A DNA stretch of 64,000 nt, taken from positions 350,001-414,000 of the forward strand of contig JAOTOM010004747.1 in assembly GCA_034440615.1 (NCBI GenBank), read 5' to 3'. A program made the translations under genes and the position numbers. Positions 54,056-62,710 of the stretch are shown here, piece by piece (within the stretch, counting starts at the first letter, position 1; the number at the start of each line of letters is the position of its first letter). Source of the DNA: Ashinkailepas kermadecensis (taxonomy: Eukaryota; Arthropoda; Thecostraca; Neolepadidae). Under the pieces are notes generated by a model, which saw only the letters and a list, made by a program, of their open reading frames with translations, had not been told where the DNA came from and ran no database searches.

Positions 54056-54679
54056 AAGCCCTTGCAAATTGCTTGATGTAATATACTTGTGCTGTCTGAA
54101 AGTACTTCTTATATTTACTTCAACGAATTGGCACCCAAAACCTGGCTAACAATGTTCGTCAGAAGGTTCTGGGAAGGCATAATTTGTAGAAAATAATGTT
54201 GGGCAGAAATTCCAATGCCGTTCGGAACGTCAACCAAAAGCGATACACAGAATGTTCCAAAATTCTAAATTCAAGGATGCAACTATGAGTGTCAAAATCA
54301 TTGCATTTCCATCTCTACCGCATCTGGAACAAAACGGAGTGGGAGGTGGACGAATCGGGATGAATTCCAACGGCAGCCAGGGGCATGACAAATCCTTACA
54401 CCGCCACGTAATGCTTGCAGTTCGGTATTTCATTTTCTTGCTGCAGGGTTAGCACTCCATATTCGCTGCCGGATTTCCTCGGCACCGATGAGGATCACCA
54501 ACGACACCGAAAGCAATCATAATTATCTGACGTCATATCGCGCTCTTATTCTACCATCGCAGTCACCCTCGTCTTACAGCAAACGGAACATCGGGTCACT
54601 GCCAATCGGCAAAACACCAAACCTTCCGAAGGTATTCACCTGACGTCCCAACTAAGAGTTGACTGTTGCACCAACACAC
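54056..54679. other. SAMHD1 intron, no recognisable feature
   Basis: No supported exon or repeat. Confidence 0.3.
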
Positions 54680-54940
54680 CTCGCCTTTGGCTGTGGTCGT
54701 CGGTCGGCTGGAGCCGACGAACTTGTACAGGCCGCGTCTGGATGTGGTGCAGCAGACGGCGGGCGGCCGCCAGCTCCGGCGTCACGCTCTGCGCCACCAG
54801 CTGCACCACGTGGTCCGTCAGCAGCGAGTACACGGCCATGCTGTCGCAGGCGCGCGACATGGCCACGCCGGCCGAGTCAGACGCCCTCCGGGTCCGGCAG
54901 CAGCAGGTGCGGGTCGGCCAGCAGCAGCGTGTCGCACAGC
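54680..54940 (-). CDS. SAMHD1: SAMHD1-like exon with two apparent frameshifts
   Basis: Starts after GCTTCAG (acceptor 54942-54941) and completes the ATG codon split with the previous exon. It reads LCDTLLLADPHLLLPDPEG, which aligns with the family's ITDAFLKADDYIEITG. Near 54880 one extra base shifts the frame into SDSAGVAMSRACDSMAVYSL and LTDHVVQLV...LLHHIQTR (family: [21 protein letters not shown]). Near 54730 a second extra base (CGGCCTGTAC) shifts again into LYKFVGSSRPTTTAKGE (family: LFKYVGETQP). It ends at GAG|GTGTGT (54680|54679). Removing two bases gives a phase that fits, so these are either assembly errors or real lesions. Confidence 0.88.
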
Positions 54941-55185
54941 CTGAAGCACGTCAATTGTGACAAGGCAGGCACTGTCACAACGACCACCGTCATCCTGTAA
55001 CCGGCTTTGTATAAATCAAGTCGATATAAACCTGAAAACCCACGATATTTCAGAATTCCAATCTCAGATTTATGCGGATAAGAAATATGTTGTTTGTAGT
55101 GCTCGCAGTGCACATTCATCTAGAGAACATCTCTATCGAAGTGATATAACAGCTAGTTAATTTTGGTAAATTTACATTGGGTGCC

Positions 55186-55744
55186 TAATGTTGGCGCACG
55201 GAAGACAACCGATGCATTTTATACACCTCACAGCAGCATCCATAGCGACAGTCGAGCAGTACTTGATACCTTTTGTAGCCGTGATACGGCTCAAACGATT
55301 TCCGCTGTCGACCGGATGTGGTTCTGACACTGCGGCGATTCCCTACTGGCATGACTCGGCCGTATATGAGCCGATAAGCTAAATTCCCCATTGGGACAAT
55401 TGGCAGTGTGCCGTAGCTCCCCCTCCCCCAAAAAAAACCGAAACCATTGCACCTGGCATTAGCGTTGCGGTCGCTCTCCAACCAGCCACCAACTCCGGAC
55501 GTGGGAAACCGGTAATAATGCATTGTGGGTGGTTGATGTCCCTACTGACCAAAATACCTGACACTGCCTTTGACAAATAAGACAAATAAGAAAGCACTCC
55601 CTCCTCCGCCCAACATGCTTATTTTACACGTAAAGATCGAAACCACTCTTGGCGACTCGTCAATGCAATGGTGGTACCACACATGACAACAAAATCAGAC
55701 ATTGATGACAAAATGGCGGTCAGGTGCCTGTCGATGTAAGCCGG
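55186..55744. other. SAMHD1 intron, no recognisable feature
   Basis: Bases 54941-55744 are intron. No ORF or repeat is supported before the 51-bp array begins. Confidence 0.3.
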
Positions 55745-56252
55745 AGCCGAGCCAACAGTCCCACCAGACTTGCCGTCGTGCTGACATGTGGGCAATGAGC
55801 CAACAGCCGCACAAGAGCTGCAGCCGTACTGACATGTGAACTACAATGAGCCAAAAGTGATCCCAGACTCGCCGCCGTACTGACATGTGAACTATTATGA
55901 GCCGACAGTCGTACCAGACCCGCTGCCATACTGACATGTGGTCGATAACGAGCCAGCAGTCGCACCAGACCCGCCGCCGTACTGACATGTGATCGATAAC
56001 GAGCCAGCAGTCGCACCAGACCCGCCGCCGTACTGACATGTGGTCGATAACGAGCCAGCAGTCGCACCAGACCCGCCGCCGTACTGACATGTGGTCGATA
56101 ACGAGCCAGCAGTCGCACCAGACCCGCCGCCGTACTGACATGTGGTCGATAACGAGCCAGCAGTCGCACCAGACCCGCCGCCGTACTGGCATGTGATCGA
56201 TATCGAGCCAGCAGTCGCACCAGACCCGCCGCCGTACTGACATGTGGTCGAT
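55745..56252 (-). repeat. 51-bp tandem array copying a 5' splice site
   Basis: About ten units of 51 bases (49-52 in the oldest copies) start at the end of the SAMHD1 exon and run into the intron. Each holds TCGACCACATGTCAGTACGG or a variant, i.e. the last exon bases CCACAT and the donor GTCAGT. Eight copies keep ATGTCAGT, one has ATGCCAGT and one ATGTCAGC. As 51 is 17 codons, the exon frame stays open across the array to 55695. Any copy's donor would therefore add a multiple of 17 residues in phase. Confidence 0.95.
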
Positions 56253-56382
56253 GATGCGGGTCACCCGGTGCTGATAGGCGCGACGGTGCAGCACCCAACG
56301 AGTGTAGAACAGGTCGTACATGTTGCCCACCTCCTTATCACGGGTACATATTTGGAACCCTTCGTTCTCCACCTCGATCACT
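56242..56382 (-). CDS. SAMHD1: SAMHD1-like exon, HD-domain core
   Basis: 141 bases. Starts after CCACCAG (acceptor 56384-56383), completing an Arg codon. It encodes VIEVENEGFQICTRDKEVGN, then MYDLFYTRWVLHRRAYQHRV and TRIIDH, ending CACAT|GTCAGT (56242|56241). The stretch CTRDKEVGNMYDLFYTR..LHRRAYQH is nearly identical to the family's CARDKEVGNLYDMFHTR..LHRRAYQH, part of the catalytic and allosteric nucleotide-binding core. Phases match the exons on both sides (2 in, 2 out). Its donor is the first unit of the 51-bp array, so use of a downstream donor would insert 17-residue repeats (IDHMSVRRRVWCDCWLV type) into the core domain. Confidence 0.96.
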
Positions 56383-56598
56383 CTGGTGGCAGGAAAGTGC
56401 GTTAGAGTCTACCTTGACATATGCACCATGACTTGTAAGCATTCATGAACCTGATTCTGTAATGAAATTCTCACAAGTACGGAGATCAACAAGTATATAC
56501 GACCACTCAGTTCAATGCAATAATGGGCTTCATTAACACACACGACTTCACTGAATAAGTGAAATAGTAATCCAATACCAGCGTCGTGTAAAGCCTAC

Positions 56599-56717
56599 CT
56601 ACTGTACAGCAGGCACCGTTTGTAATCAAAGCTGATGTTGATCCCAAGAAGTTGCGAGTCACGCGAGAAGTAGTCCCATTTGTCGACATCAATCCCGTTT
56701 CTTTTGTTTGAGATGAT
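56599..56717 (-). CDS. SAMHD1: SAMHD1-like exon, metal-binding Asp block
   Basis: 119 bases. Acceptor GACAG (56719-56718), then 39 codons plus two bases: [39 protein letters not shown]. Donor AG|GTAGGC (56599|56598). It aligns with the family's [20 protein letters not shown]...FDYKRFIKFAR. The Asp ending the WDYF-x-R-D block is, from family knowledge, one of the metal ligands. No stop or frame problem. Confidence 0.96.
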
Positions 56718-56908
56718 CTGTCGACACAAAATGGTACGATACAGACGCATAGTCAAAACAAACCGACGAGTGCCTTCAATCCACTACCGAGTTGCTAACC
56801 ATCGGATAATTTCCTGTGAAACGTTATTCGCCAAGCAGCACTACATAGGGTGAAGGTATTTTTCGGAGATGCGGTTCGACATACAATGACGCACCACTCG
56901 GAAGTTAG

Positions 56909-56939
56909 TCATTTGAGCTTTAGGGCGCATCAAGTCACA
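56909..56939 (-). mobile_element. 31-bp LINE 3'-tail micro-insertion
   Basis: AGTCATTTGAGC, TTTAGGGCGCATCAA and GTCA: the tail and one arm of the hairpin only. It is flanked by CACCACTCGGAAGTT (56894-56908) and CATCACTCGGAACTT (56940-56954), a 15-bp duplication with two later changes. Confidence 0.7.
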
Positions 56940-57062
56940 TCACTCGGAACTTCTACATTATAACCACAGTATAATCTTTGTTACGTCACACATAATCTAA
57001 GTCAGACATATAGAATGGCTTTCCCATACTTCGTCGAACTTAAATATGCATTGACCTTTCCA

Positions 57063-57209
57063 CGATGATTAGAAAATACAGTCGAAAGTTACTTTGCTCT
57101 TGGTGTATATTCGGGTGCAACCCTTCGTCAAACCAGTGGTTTGACGAAGGGTTGCACCCGAATATACACCAAGAGCAAAGTAACTTTCGACTGTATTTTC
57201 TAATCATCG
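57063..57209. repeat. Perfect 147-bp palindrome
   Basis: Arms 57063-57135 and 57137-57209 (73 bases each) are exact reverse complements around a single G at 57136. It starts CGATGATTAGAAAATACAG and ends CTGTATTTTCTAATCATCG. It lies in a SAMHD1 intron and can form a cruciform or a long RNA hairpin. The absence of any mismatch means it is very recent, under gene conversion, or an assembly artefact. Confidence 0.97.
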
Positions 57210-57448
57210 AGGAAAGATCATCGTATGATATGGATGAAATAAAATGTTCCTCGTCAGAGCGCTAAATAATTTAAATATGCCTTGCTTTAATTCTACCTGC
57301 TGGACATACTGGAGAGTGGAAGAACTGCGCAATGCAGTGTCTGAAAATGGGGTTGGGGGTAGAGTGGAAAATCAGAAGCGGGATTGAAGACTACAGTTAA
57401 AATTTGTTATTCAAAATACATATTACAAGAGTATAGGTAGACCATTTT
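57210..57448. other. SAMHD1 intron, no recognisable feature
   Basis: Short AT-rich stretch between the palindrome and the SINE; nothing supported. Confidence 0.3.
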
Positions 57449-57464
57449 CTGTGTAATTATTGTC

Positions 57465-57633
57465 GGTTATCGGTTATCGGTTATTGGTTTTACGACACGT
57501 CGACTGTTGAGTCATATAGCGTCGCCAATCTCTCACGCCAATTGGTCGCGGGCGAAGAGTAGCGACAGGCGAGACTCGAACCCACAATCTTTCGATTGTG
57601 AGACGAGCATCTTACCCCTAGACCACTCGTCCC
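57465..57633 (-). mobile_element. tRNA-derived SINE with 16-bp target duplication
   Basis: The minus strand starts with a tRNA-like head: A box TGGTCTAGGGG (57625-57615) and B box GGGTTCGAGTCTC (57583-57571). A GGCGTGAGAGATTGGCGACG block follows, then the hairpin CGACAC (57493-57498)/GCGTCG (57519-57524) with inner GACT/AGTC, and a tail of ATAACCG-like repeats. An exact 16-bp duplication, CTGTGTAATTATTGTC, flanks it (57449-57464 and 57634-57649). Complete, recent copy; transcribed by Pol III and mobilised by a partner LINE. Confidence 0.93.
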
Positions 57634-57649
57634 CTGTGTAATTATTGTC

Positions 57650-58433
57650 CATTTTTATAATTGTCTAATTTGTCTTGTCTACAATTATTGTCCACCATGT
57701 AACGTGATTGTAAACAAAGAAAATTGACCGCTGCGAACGCGCACAGAAAATCTCATACGTGACGTCACGTGGAATACAATATGTTGTACCCCTGCAATAA
57801 CACCATAGATTTCAGGTTGACCTGGCAAGCTGAAGTAAACCATTTGGCTGTTTTTTTTTCTTATCATTTGTCCGTACCTATATTCACGATGTTTCCTTCA
57901 ACTACTCCCCACCGAACGCTTAAATTTCACTAATATCACATTGGAATGAAGGCATGATTTGAATTTGATCTGCACTGGCTGCGTGACCTTGATAGCCCGA
58001 AACTTCATATTTTGACACATAGTGCGTTGATCAACTGTAAGACGGCACTCAAAAGTTCAAAGACATCCTGAAAAGTTCAAAGACATCCTGAAAAGTTCAA
58101 ATGGAATCTCAGAGGGTCACATTAAATCCATACTGCGATGCTCACATAACCCACGAGCGCTTGAGGGACGACGGCTACCTATGGTTCTGCTGTCATCGCG
58201 TCCAATCACTACCGCTACAGAAACGGGGAATACTTCCCGTACCTTCAAATGAACATCTAAGTCACTTCTTTGGCAAGATACTACGCTCCAGAACTGAAGC
58301 AAACCTAACTCATGTCACAATGACGTCATTACGTAGCATAAGTGGGGTAAAGCAAAGTAGGGATCGTGATTTTCGTAATGTGTTTGCTGTAATATAGATG
58401 GCACTCTCAAGTGGTATTGGTTTTCGTGTTTTA
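57650..58433. other. SAMHD1 intron, short tandem repeat only
   Basis: CCTGAAAAGTTCAAAGACAT repeats about 2.5 times at 58040-58098. The 98-codon ORF at 58101-58397 shows no recognisable motif. Confidence 0.35.
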
Positions 58434-59322
58434 TGGCGCCATGACCACCTGGCCATTTTGCGCCCATAACATGAAATGTTCGTCACCTCACAGCTTACAT
58501 GTCAATGGTTCATACCAACACATGCTTAGAGGAGCGATAGATTGCAAAATTGAATTGTTAAAGGAATTTAAAGATGTCTCATGATGCATGATGCGTGCTG
58601 TCTCATGAGTCATACGGCAGCATTTGGCGTGACGACTTGTCAACTCTGCGAAGACCAAGGGAACTAAGCAGAATGGGTTTCAGTACCAGGGGCGGATACA
58701 CGAGTGGGGGAGGGCACTGGGGGCACGTACCCTCATAGCGCTCTTTCGGCCAAGGGATGCGCGCCTTCCGGAAGGCTCAAGTCCAGACCTCCTGCTCAAC
58801 GGATTTTTTTTCAGCCTGAGGCGCCCCTTTTGTGGGAAGAGGCGAAAGGCGTGCCACTTCAGTACGATCGAGTGCGCACCCCCCCTTTGCTGGATGAATC
58901 TTTCCGCCGAAGGCGCCCCTCGGAGGAAATGTGTCCATCTCCCAACAAATTCCTGGATCCGCCACTGTCCAGTACAGGGCAGTCCCCAGCTACTGTACGT
59001 AGGATGGAACAGTGTGCACGAAGAGGGATGTCGTTTCCTGTTAAAAGGTGACCATGTGTCGCCAGTGCATGGCCAGGCCTAAAACGACGCAATAACTTCC
59101 TCAAGTCGCGGTGAATACAAGGAAAAGCGCCACAATCCATTTGACGGCTACACTAGCTTCAGTTTCCTGGGTTTCTAGTTGCAGGATTGGAGCCACTTTG
59201 TACGCACGACGGACACGATTGATGGGCTGAAATCCCCTGGGGAGAGCCTGCCGAATCGGACGGCTTCCGTTTGCAGCCCACTTCGCAGCAATATGAGCAG
59301 CAACTTCACCAACCAGATCCAC
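58434..59322 (-). pseudogene. Old LINE ORF2 3' fragment with hairpin
   Basis: Minus-strand pieces read an AAHIAAKWAANGSRPIRQAL region (59322-59101), then RRFRPGHALATHGHLLTGND and AHCSILRTVAGDCPVL (59090-58976). That is the end of a Jockey-like ORF2, comparable with RLRLGHTYATHRYLLSGDE at 2670-3167. A MITE (58687-58967) splits it. The 3' end still has the hairpin, TGGCGC (58434-58439) with GCGCCC (58460-58465) and inner GACC/GGCC. Frameshifted and old. Confidence 0.7.
58687..58967. mobile_element. hAT-type MITE nested in a LINE
   Basis: 281 bases with terminal inverted repeats CAGGGGCGGAT...CACG on the left and CCTGGATCCGCCACTG on the right. The 8-bp target duplication TTCAGTAC (58679-58686)/TCCAGTAC (58968-58975) has one mismatch. 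Eight-base duplications and CA(G/N)GGG-type ends are typical of hAT elements. No coding capacity. Confidence 0.85.
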
Positions 59323-59337
59323 GGGAAGTGATAATGT

Positions 59338-59405
<68 letters not shown>

Positions 59406-59416
59406 ATATCTATATA
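59338..59416. repeat. (TA)n microsatellite
   Basis: TA dinucleotides with a few CTATAT interruptions at the right end, directly against the left end of the DNA transposon. Confidence 0.93.
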
Positions 59417-59577
59417 TTAGGGTGCCACTTATTTGGGGGTATTTTTTAATCGGGACGGGCGGGTTTCTGGTGTCATTCCGTCTAAAAACATTGTGTGTAA
59501 AATATTTTTGAAATAAAATAATAATTTTGAAACTGCCTCAACGAGGTCAAAGTTTATACTTTTTGTCGAAAAGTACT
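59417..59577 (+). repeat. Left terminal inverted repeat
   Basis: Inverted copy of 61925-62085. It starts TTAGGGTGCCACTTATTTGG and ends in a TTTTTGTCGAAAAGTA-like block whose partner is TACTTTTCGAGAAAAT. Confidence 0.88.
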
Positions 59578-59907
59578 CATGGCGTTCTGTTATCACGCCA
59601 GTTTTAGTTTCGATAGCTGTTGTAGTTTCGGAGTTGAAAAATGATAACAGACAGACAGGCGGACGGTCAGAGTCGTTGGTTTAGTCTTCCGCACTGGTGT
59701 ACAGAAGACTAAAAATGAGGTATTATACAGGGCGTAACACGAGTTTATCCAAATATTGATACAGGAGAAATAACATGTTATTCTAAGTAGAAAATGTTTA
59801 TACACATATCCATTTTAAGGCTTTATCGAAACGAACGAACGAACAGGCGATGTCGATGATCACAATCGAAGAGGACAGGGAGTTCCTGAGAGGGACAAAG
59901 GGCCGAG

Positions 59908-61731
59908 GTGCGGCGCGGCCGCATCTCCTCCACACGTGACATGACGCTGCACACTGAGGAGGAGCGTGCGAGGAGACAGGAAGCGGAAAGGAGCCGCCAG
60001 CAAGATGCTGAAAGGGCGAACAGAGAGAGAGAGCCGAGAAGAACTCGCCGAACTGGCATCGAGCTCCAGCTCAGGTGCAAGCAGTCCTACTCGGTCACCG
60101 ACACGGCGTCGTCGCCGAGAAGAGGAAGAGCTCTCTCTCCCGGGCCCGTCCACGTCGAATGCAGAAGCATCTACGACTCCTTTACCACCCAAGCGATTCC
60201 GAGCGTCGAAAAAGATGACCACCCCTGAACTTCCCGCAGCGATAGATCGGACGAAGCTTACCGACCGAGAAGGTGTTTCTTTTTCCTGTCGGCGGCTGCG
60301 AGGAGTTTGGGCCACGACCCTGAGGAGCTGGTCTTGAACCGCGAATCATCCCGCCGCGACCGAGGAAAGTTCCGTGCTATGGCAGCAGCGGAAATGAAGG
60401 CAGCCTTCCATCCTACTGTGCCGCTGACCGTTCACTGGGACGGGAAAATCGTACCAGCGGCTGACGGAGACCCTGCTGAAGATCGCCTTCCAGTTCTGGT
60501 ATCTGGGGAGAACGTCGACAAGCTTCTGGCTGTGCCCAGCCTCCCCGACGGCACCGGCCGCGCCATGGCGGAAGCCTTCCTCTCTGCCCTCGAGGATTGG
60601 GACATCAAGGGACGGATCTGTGCCCTCTCTTTTGACACCACCGCCTCAAACACGGAACTCTCAAGAGGAGCTTGCTCTATCATTGAGCAAACACTCGAGA
60701 AGACAGTGCTTCATTTGGCTTGCCGCCACCACATCCACGAACTGGTGTGCGAGAAGGCATTCACAGCGTGCCTCGGTCCCTCTCCTGGTCCTGACACCCT
60801 CCTGTTCAAACGATTCGCCGCCCAGTGGGACTTCATCGATCAAACCAAAGCGAAGCCATTCGAGGATGTAACCATGCCGCAGCACCTGAAGGACGCCCGA
60901 GACGACCTGCTACATCCACGTGATGACTACAGGGAGCTTCTGGAACTCTCTGTAATTGTGCTGGGCGGTCCGGGGTGCCCGGTTCGCTCGTCCCGGCGCC
61001 TTCCATCGCGCGCGCTGGATGGCAAAAGTCATCTATGCCATCAAACTGTTCCTGTTCCGGGAACAGTTTCAGATGTCGTCAGGCAAAGCGGCTGGAATTC
61101 GGCGATTCACCATTTTCGCCGTGTCCATCTACGTGACGGCCTGGTACAAAGCGCCGCTTCCGGCAACGGCCCCAGCCGCGGACCTCGCGCTGCTCAAGGC
61201 CCTCGTCTATTATCCGGACTCAGCGGTGGCCAAGGCGACGGCGACAGTCTTCGCCAGGCACCTATGGTACTTGAGCGAGCGCCTCGTCACCCTAGCCATA
61301 TTCAACGAGGGGATCAACTTGGCGACAAAGCGGGGGATGATTAAAGCGATGGAAGAAGAGGAAGGATCGGAGGATCCCCGCGGCGTATCAATGTGGACCT
61401 GTCCACCGCCTCAATCGCCAACAAGACATTGGCCATGTTCACAACGACTACATCAAAGAAGTTCTTCAAGGTTCTGGACATCAGCACCGTCTTCCTGCTC
61501 AAAGATCCGGAGGAGTGGCCGACGGACCCAGCCTTCATCGCCGCATCCCGCCGAGTCCAGTCCCTTCAAGTCGTCAATGACTTCGCGGAGCGCGGGGTGG
61601 CGTTGATGCAGTCTTTCAACCAGGCCCTTACCAAGAGTGAATACAAAATGCAGTTCCTTGTACAAGTGGTCGAGAAGCACCGCTGTGACTTCCCAACCGC
61701 CCGCAAGTCCACCGTGACCTCTGCAAAGTAG
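59908..61731 (+). pseudogene. Transposase-like gene, several frameshifts
   Basis: The N-terminus (59908-60280) is charged and Ser-rich (EEERARRQEAERSRQQDAER, then SSSSSGASSPTRS), with at least one frame change. From 60307 a long frame has LSFDTTASNTELSRGACSII (about 60628-60687), then LACRHHIHELV and DDYRELLELSVIVLGG. Near 60965 it shifts to GAFHRARWMAKVIYAIKLFLF, RRFTIFAVSIYVTAWY and DSAVAKATATVFARHLWYLS. Near 61385 it shifts again to the end at 61731. The F-D-x-T-x-S-N and C-R-H-H blocks recall the second Asp region and C-x-x-H of hAT-like transposases. I know similar 'uncharacterised' proteins from other invertebrates but not their official family. Dead gene, enclosed by the inverted repeats. 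Confidence 0.82.
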
Positions 61732-61924
61732 GCAACAATGAGTGAGAGATGGGCGCCCATGATACCCCCCCCCCCCCCTTGAGGGGCTAATACTCGAATT
61801 GGGGGGACCTAAAGTTGAAAGTATGAAGTCCAGTTATATGTTTTAGGTCATGATTAGTAGTTTGAGCAAACTAGAAGTTTTATTTTATTTGCTAGAGGCA
61901 TAAAACATCATGTTCAAAAATTTC

Positions 61925-62085
61925 TACTTTTCGAGAAAATATACTAACTTTGACCGTATTGAGGCAGTTCTAAATATTGTTTTATTTAAAAAAATATTTT
62001 ACACACGATATTTTTGGAGGGAATGGAACCAGAACGCCCCCGTCCCGATGAAAATTCAAACTTTCGAAAATAAGTGTCACCCTAA
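61925..62085 (-). repeat. Right terminal inverted repeat
   Basis: Inverted copy of 59417-59577; ends AAGTGTCACCCTAA against ATATATAT flanking DNA. Confidence 0.88.
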
Positions 62086-62527
62086 TATATATATATATAT
62101 ATATAAATTTATATAACCTACTGGGAGTCAGTAAATAACAAGTGGATTTTGTCTGGATTCCATCGTTATGTTCAACAAATATGAAGAGCTAGGGAACAGC
62201 TTACAGTTTAGCCGTAAAAATTAACAGTCAGATACAGTCAGTCGGAGACTCTAACAGCCAGTCAGAGTGTTCAGATGGTCGGAAACATTTGGCACTGGTT
62301 CTTCATTTTTCTTAAAGCGAGTTAGCAGTATGAGCTGAACGTCAGTGAAAGCTGGCAAACTTGTTGACGAAACACATTTTGCGGATAAAACAGCTTTGAA
62401 AAACTGTACCACCGGCGGCGAAATCAGTGCTTCATATAAATTACCGAAACTACAACGTCAATACGACGTCGGAAAATCTGACACATTAGCAATAATAGTA
62501 GACCACTGGCAGCCAGCGAAAACTGAC

Positions 62528-62710
62528 CTCATAGAGGAAGCGCTTCTCCTTGGTGCGACCTTTATAGCGACCGGTGTCGGAGCAGGGGCCGGCGATCTGC
62601 TCTTCAATGAAAAGCAGGTCCATCTTCGTCAAGCCGGCTGCCTCGAACTGCGGCATCAGGTTGTTCACCTGTACCAGGTACTTGAACATCTCCACGGAGG
62701 CCGTCTCGTG
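62528..62710 (-). CDS. SAMHD1: SAMHD1-like exon, HD domain
   Basis: 183 bases, exactly 61 codons in phase 0. Acceptor TCGGCAG (62712-62711), then HETASVEMFKYLVQVNNLMP, QFEAAGLTKMDLLFIEEQIA, GP..., YKGRTKEKRFLYE; donor GAG|GTCAGT (62528|62527). It aligns with the family's HEQGSVMMFEHL...FIKEQIVGP...YKGRPENKSFLYE. The conserved His at the start follows the W-(T/E)-H-E element of the active-site region. It joins directly, without gap, to the exon at 56717. The upstream exons with the HD motif and SAM domain are not in the window. Confidence 0.96.

Larger units (their letters stand above)
59417..62085 (+). mobile_element. DNA transposon with 161-bp inverted repeats
   Basis: The left end 59417-59577 (TTAGGGTGCCACTTATTT...) and the right end 61925-62085 (...AAATAAGTGTCACCCTAA) are inverted copies at about 75-80% identity by eye. 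Shared blocks are ATCGGGACGGG, TGTGTGTAAAATATTTTT and ACTGCCTCAA. A transposase-like pseudogene fills the middle. TA dinucleotides flank both ends, so the target is TA-rich and the duplication length cannot be read. Superfamily uncertain. Confidence 0.88.
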
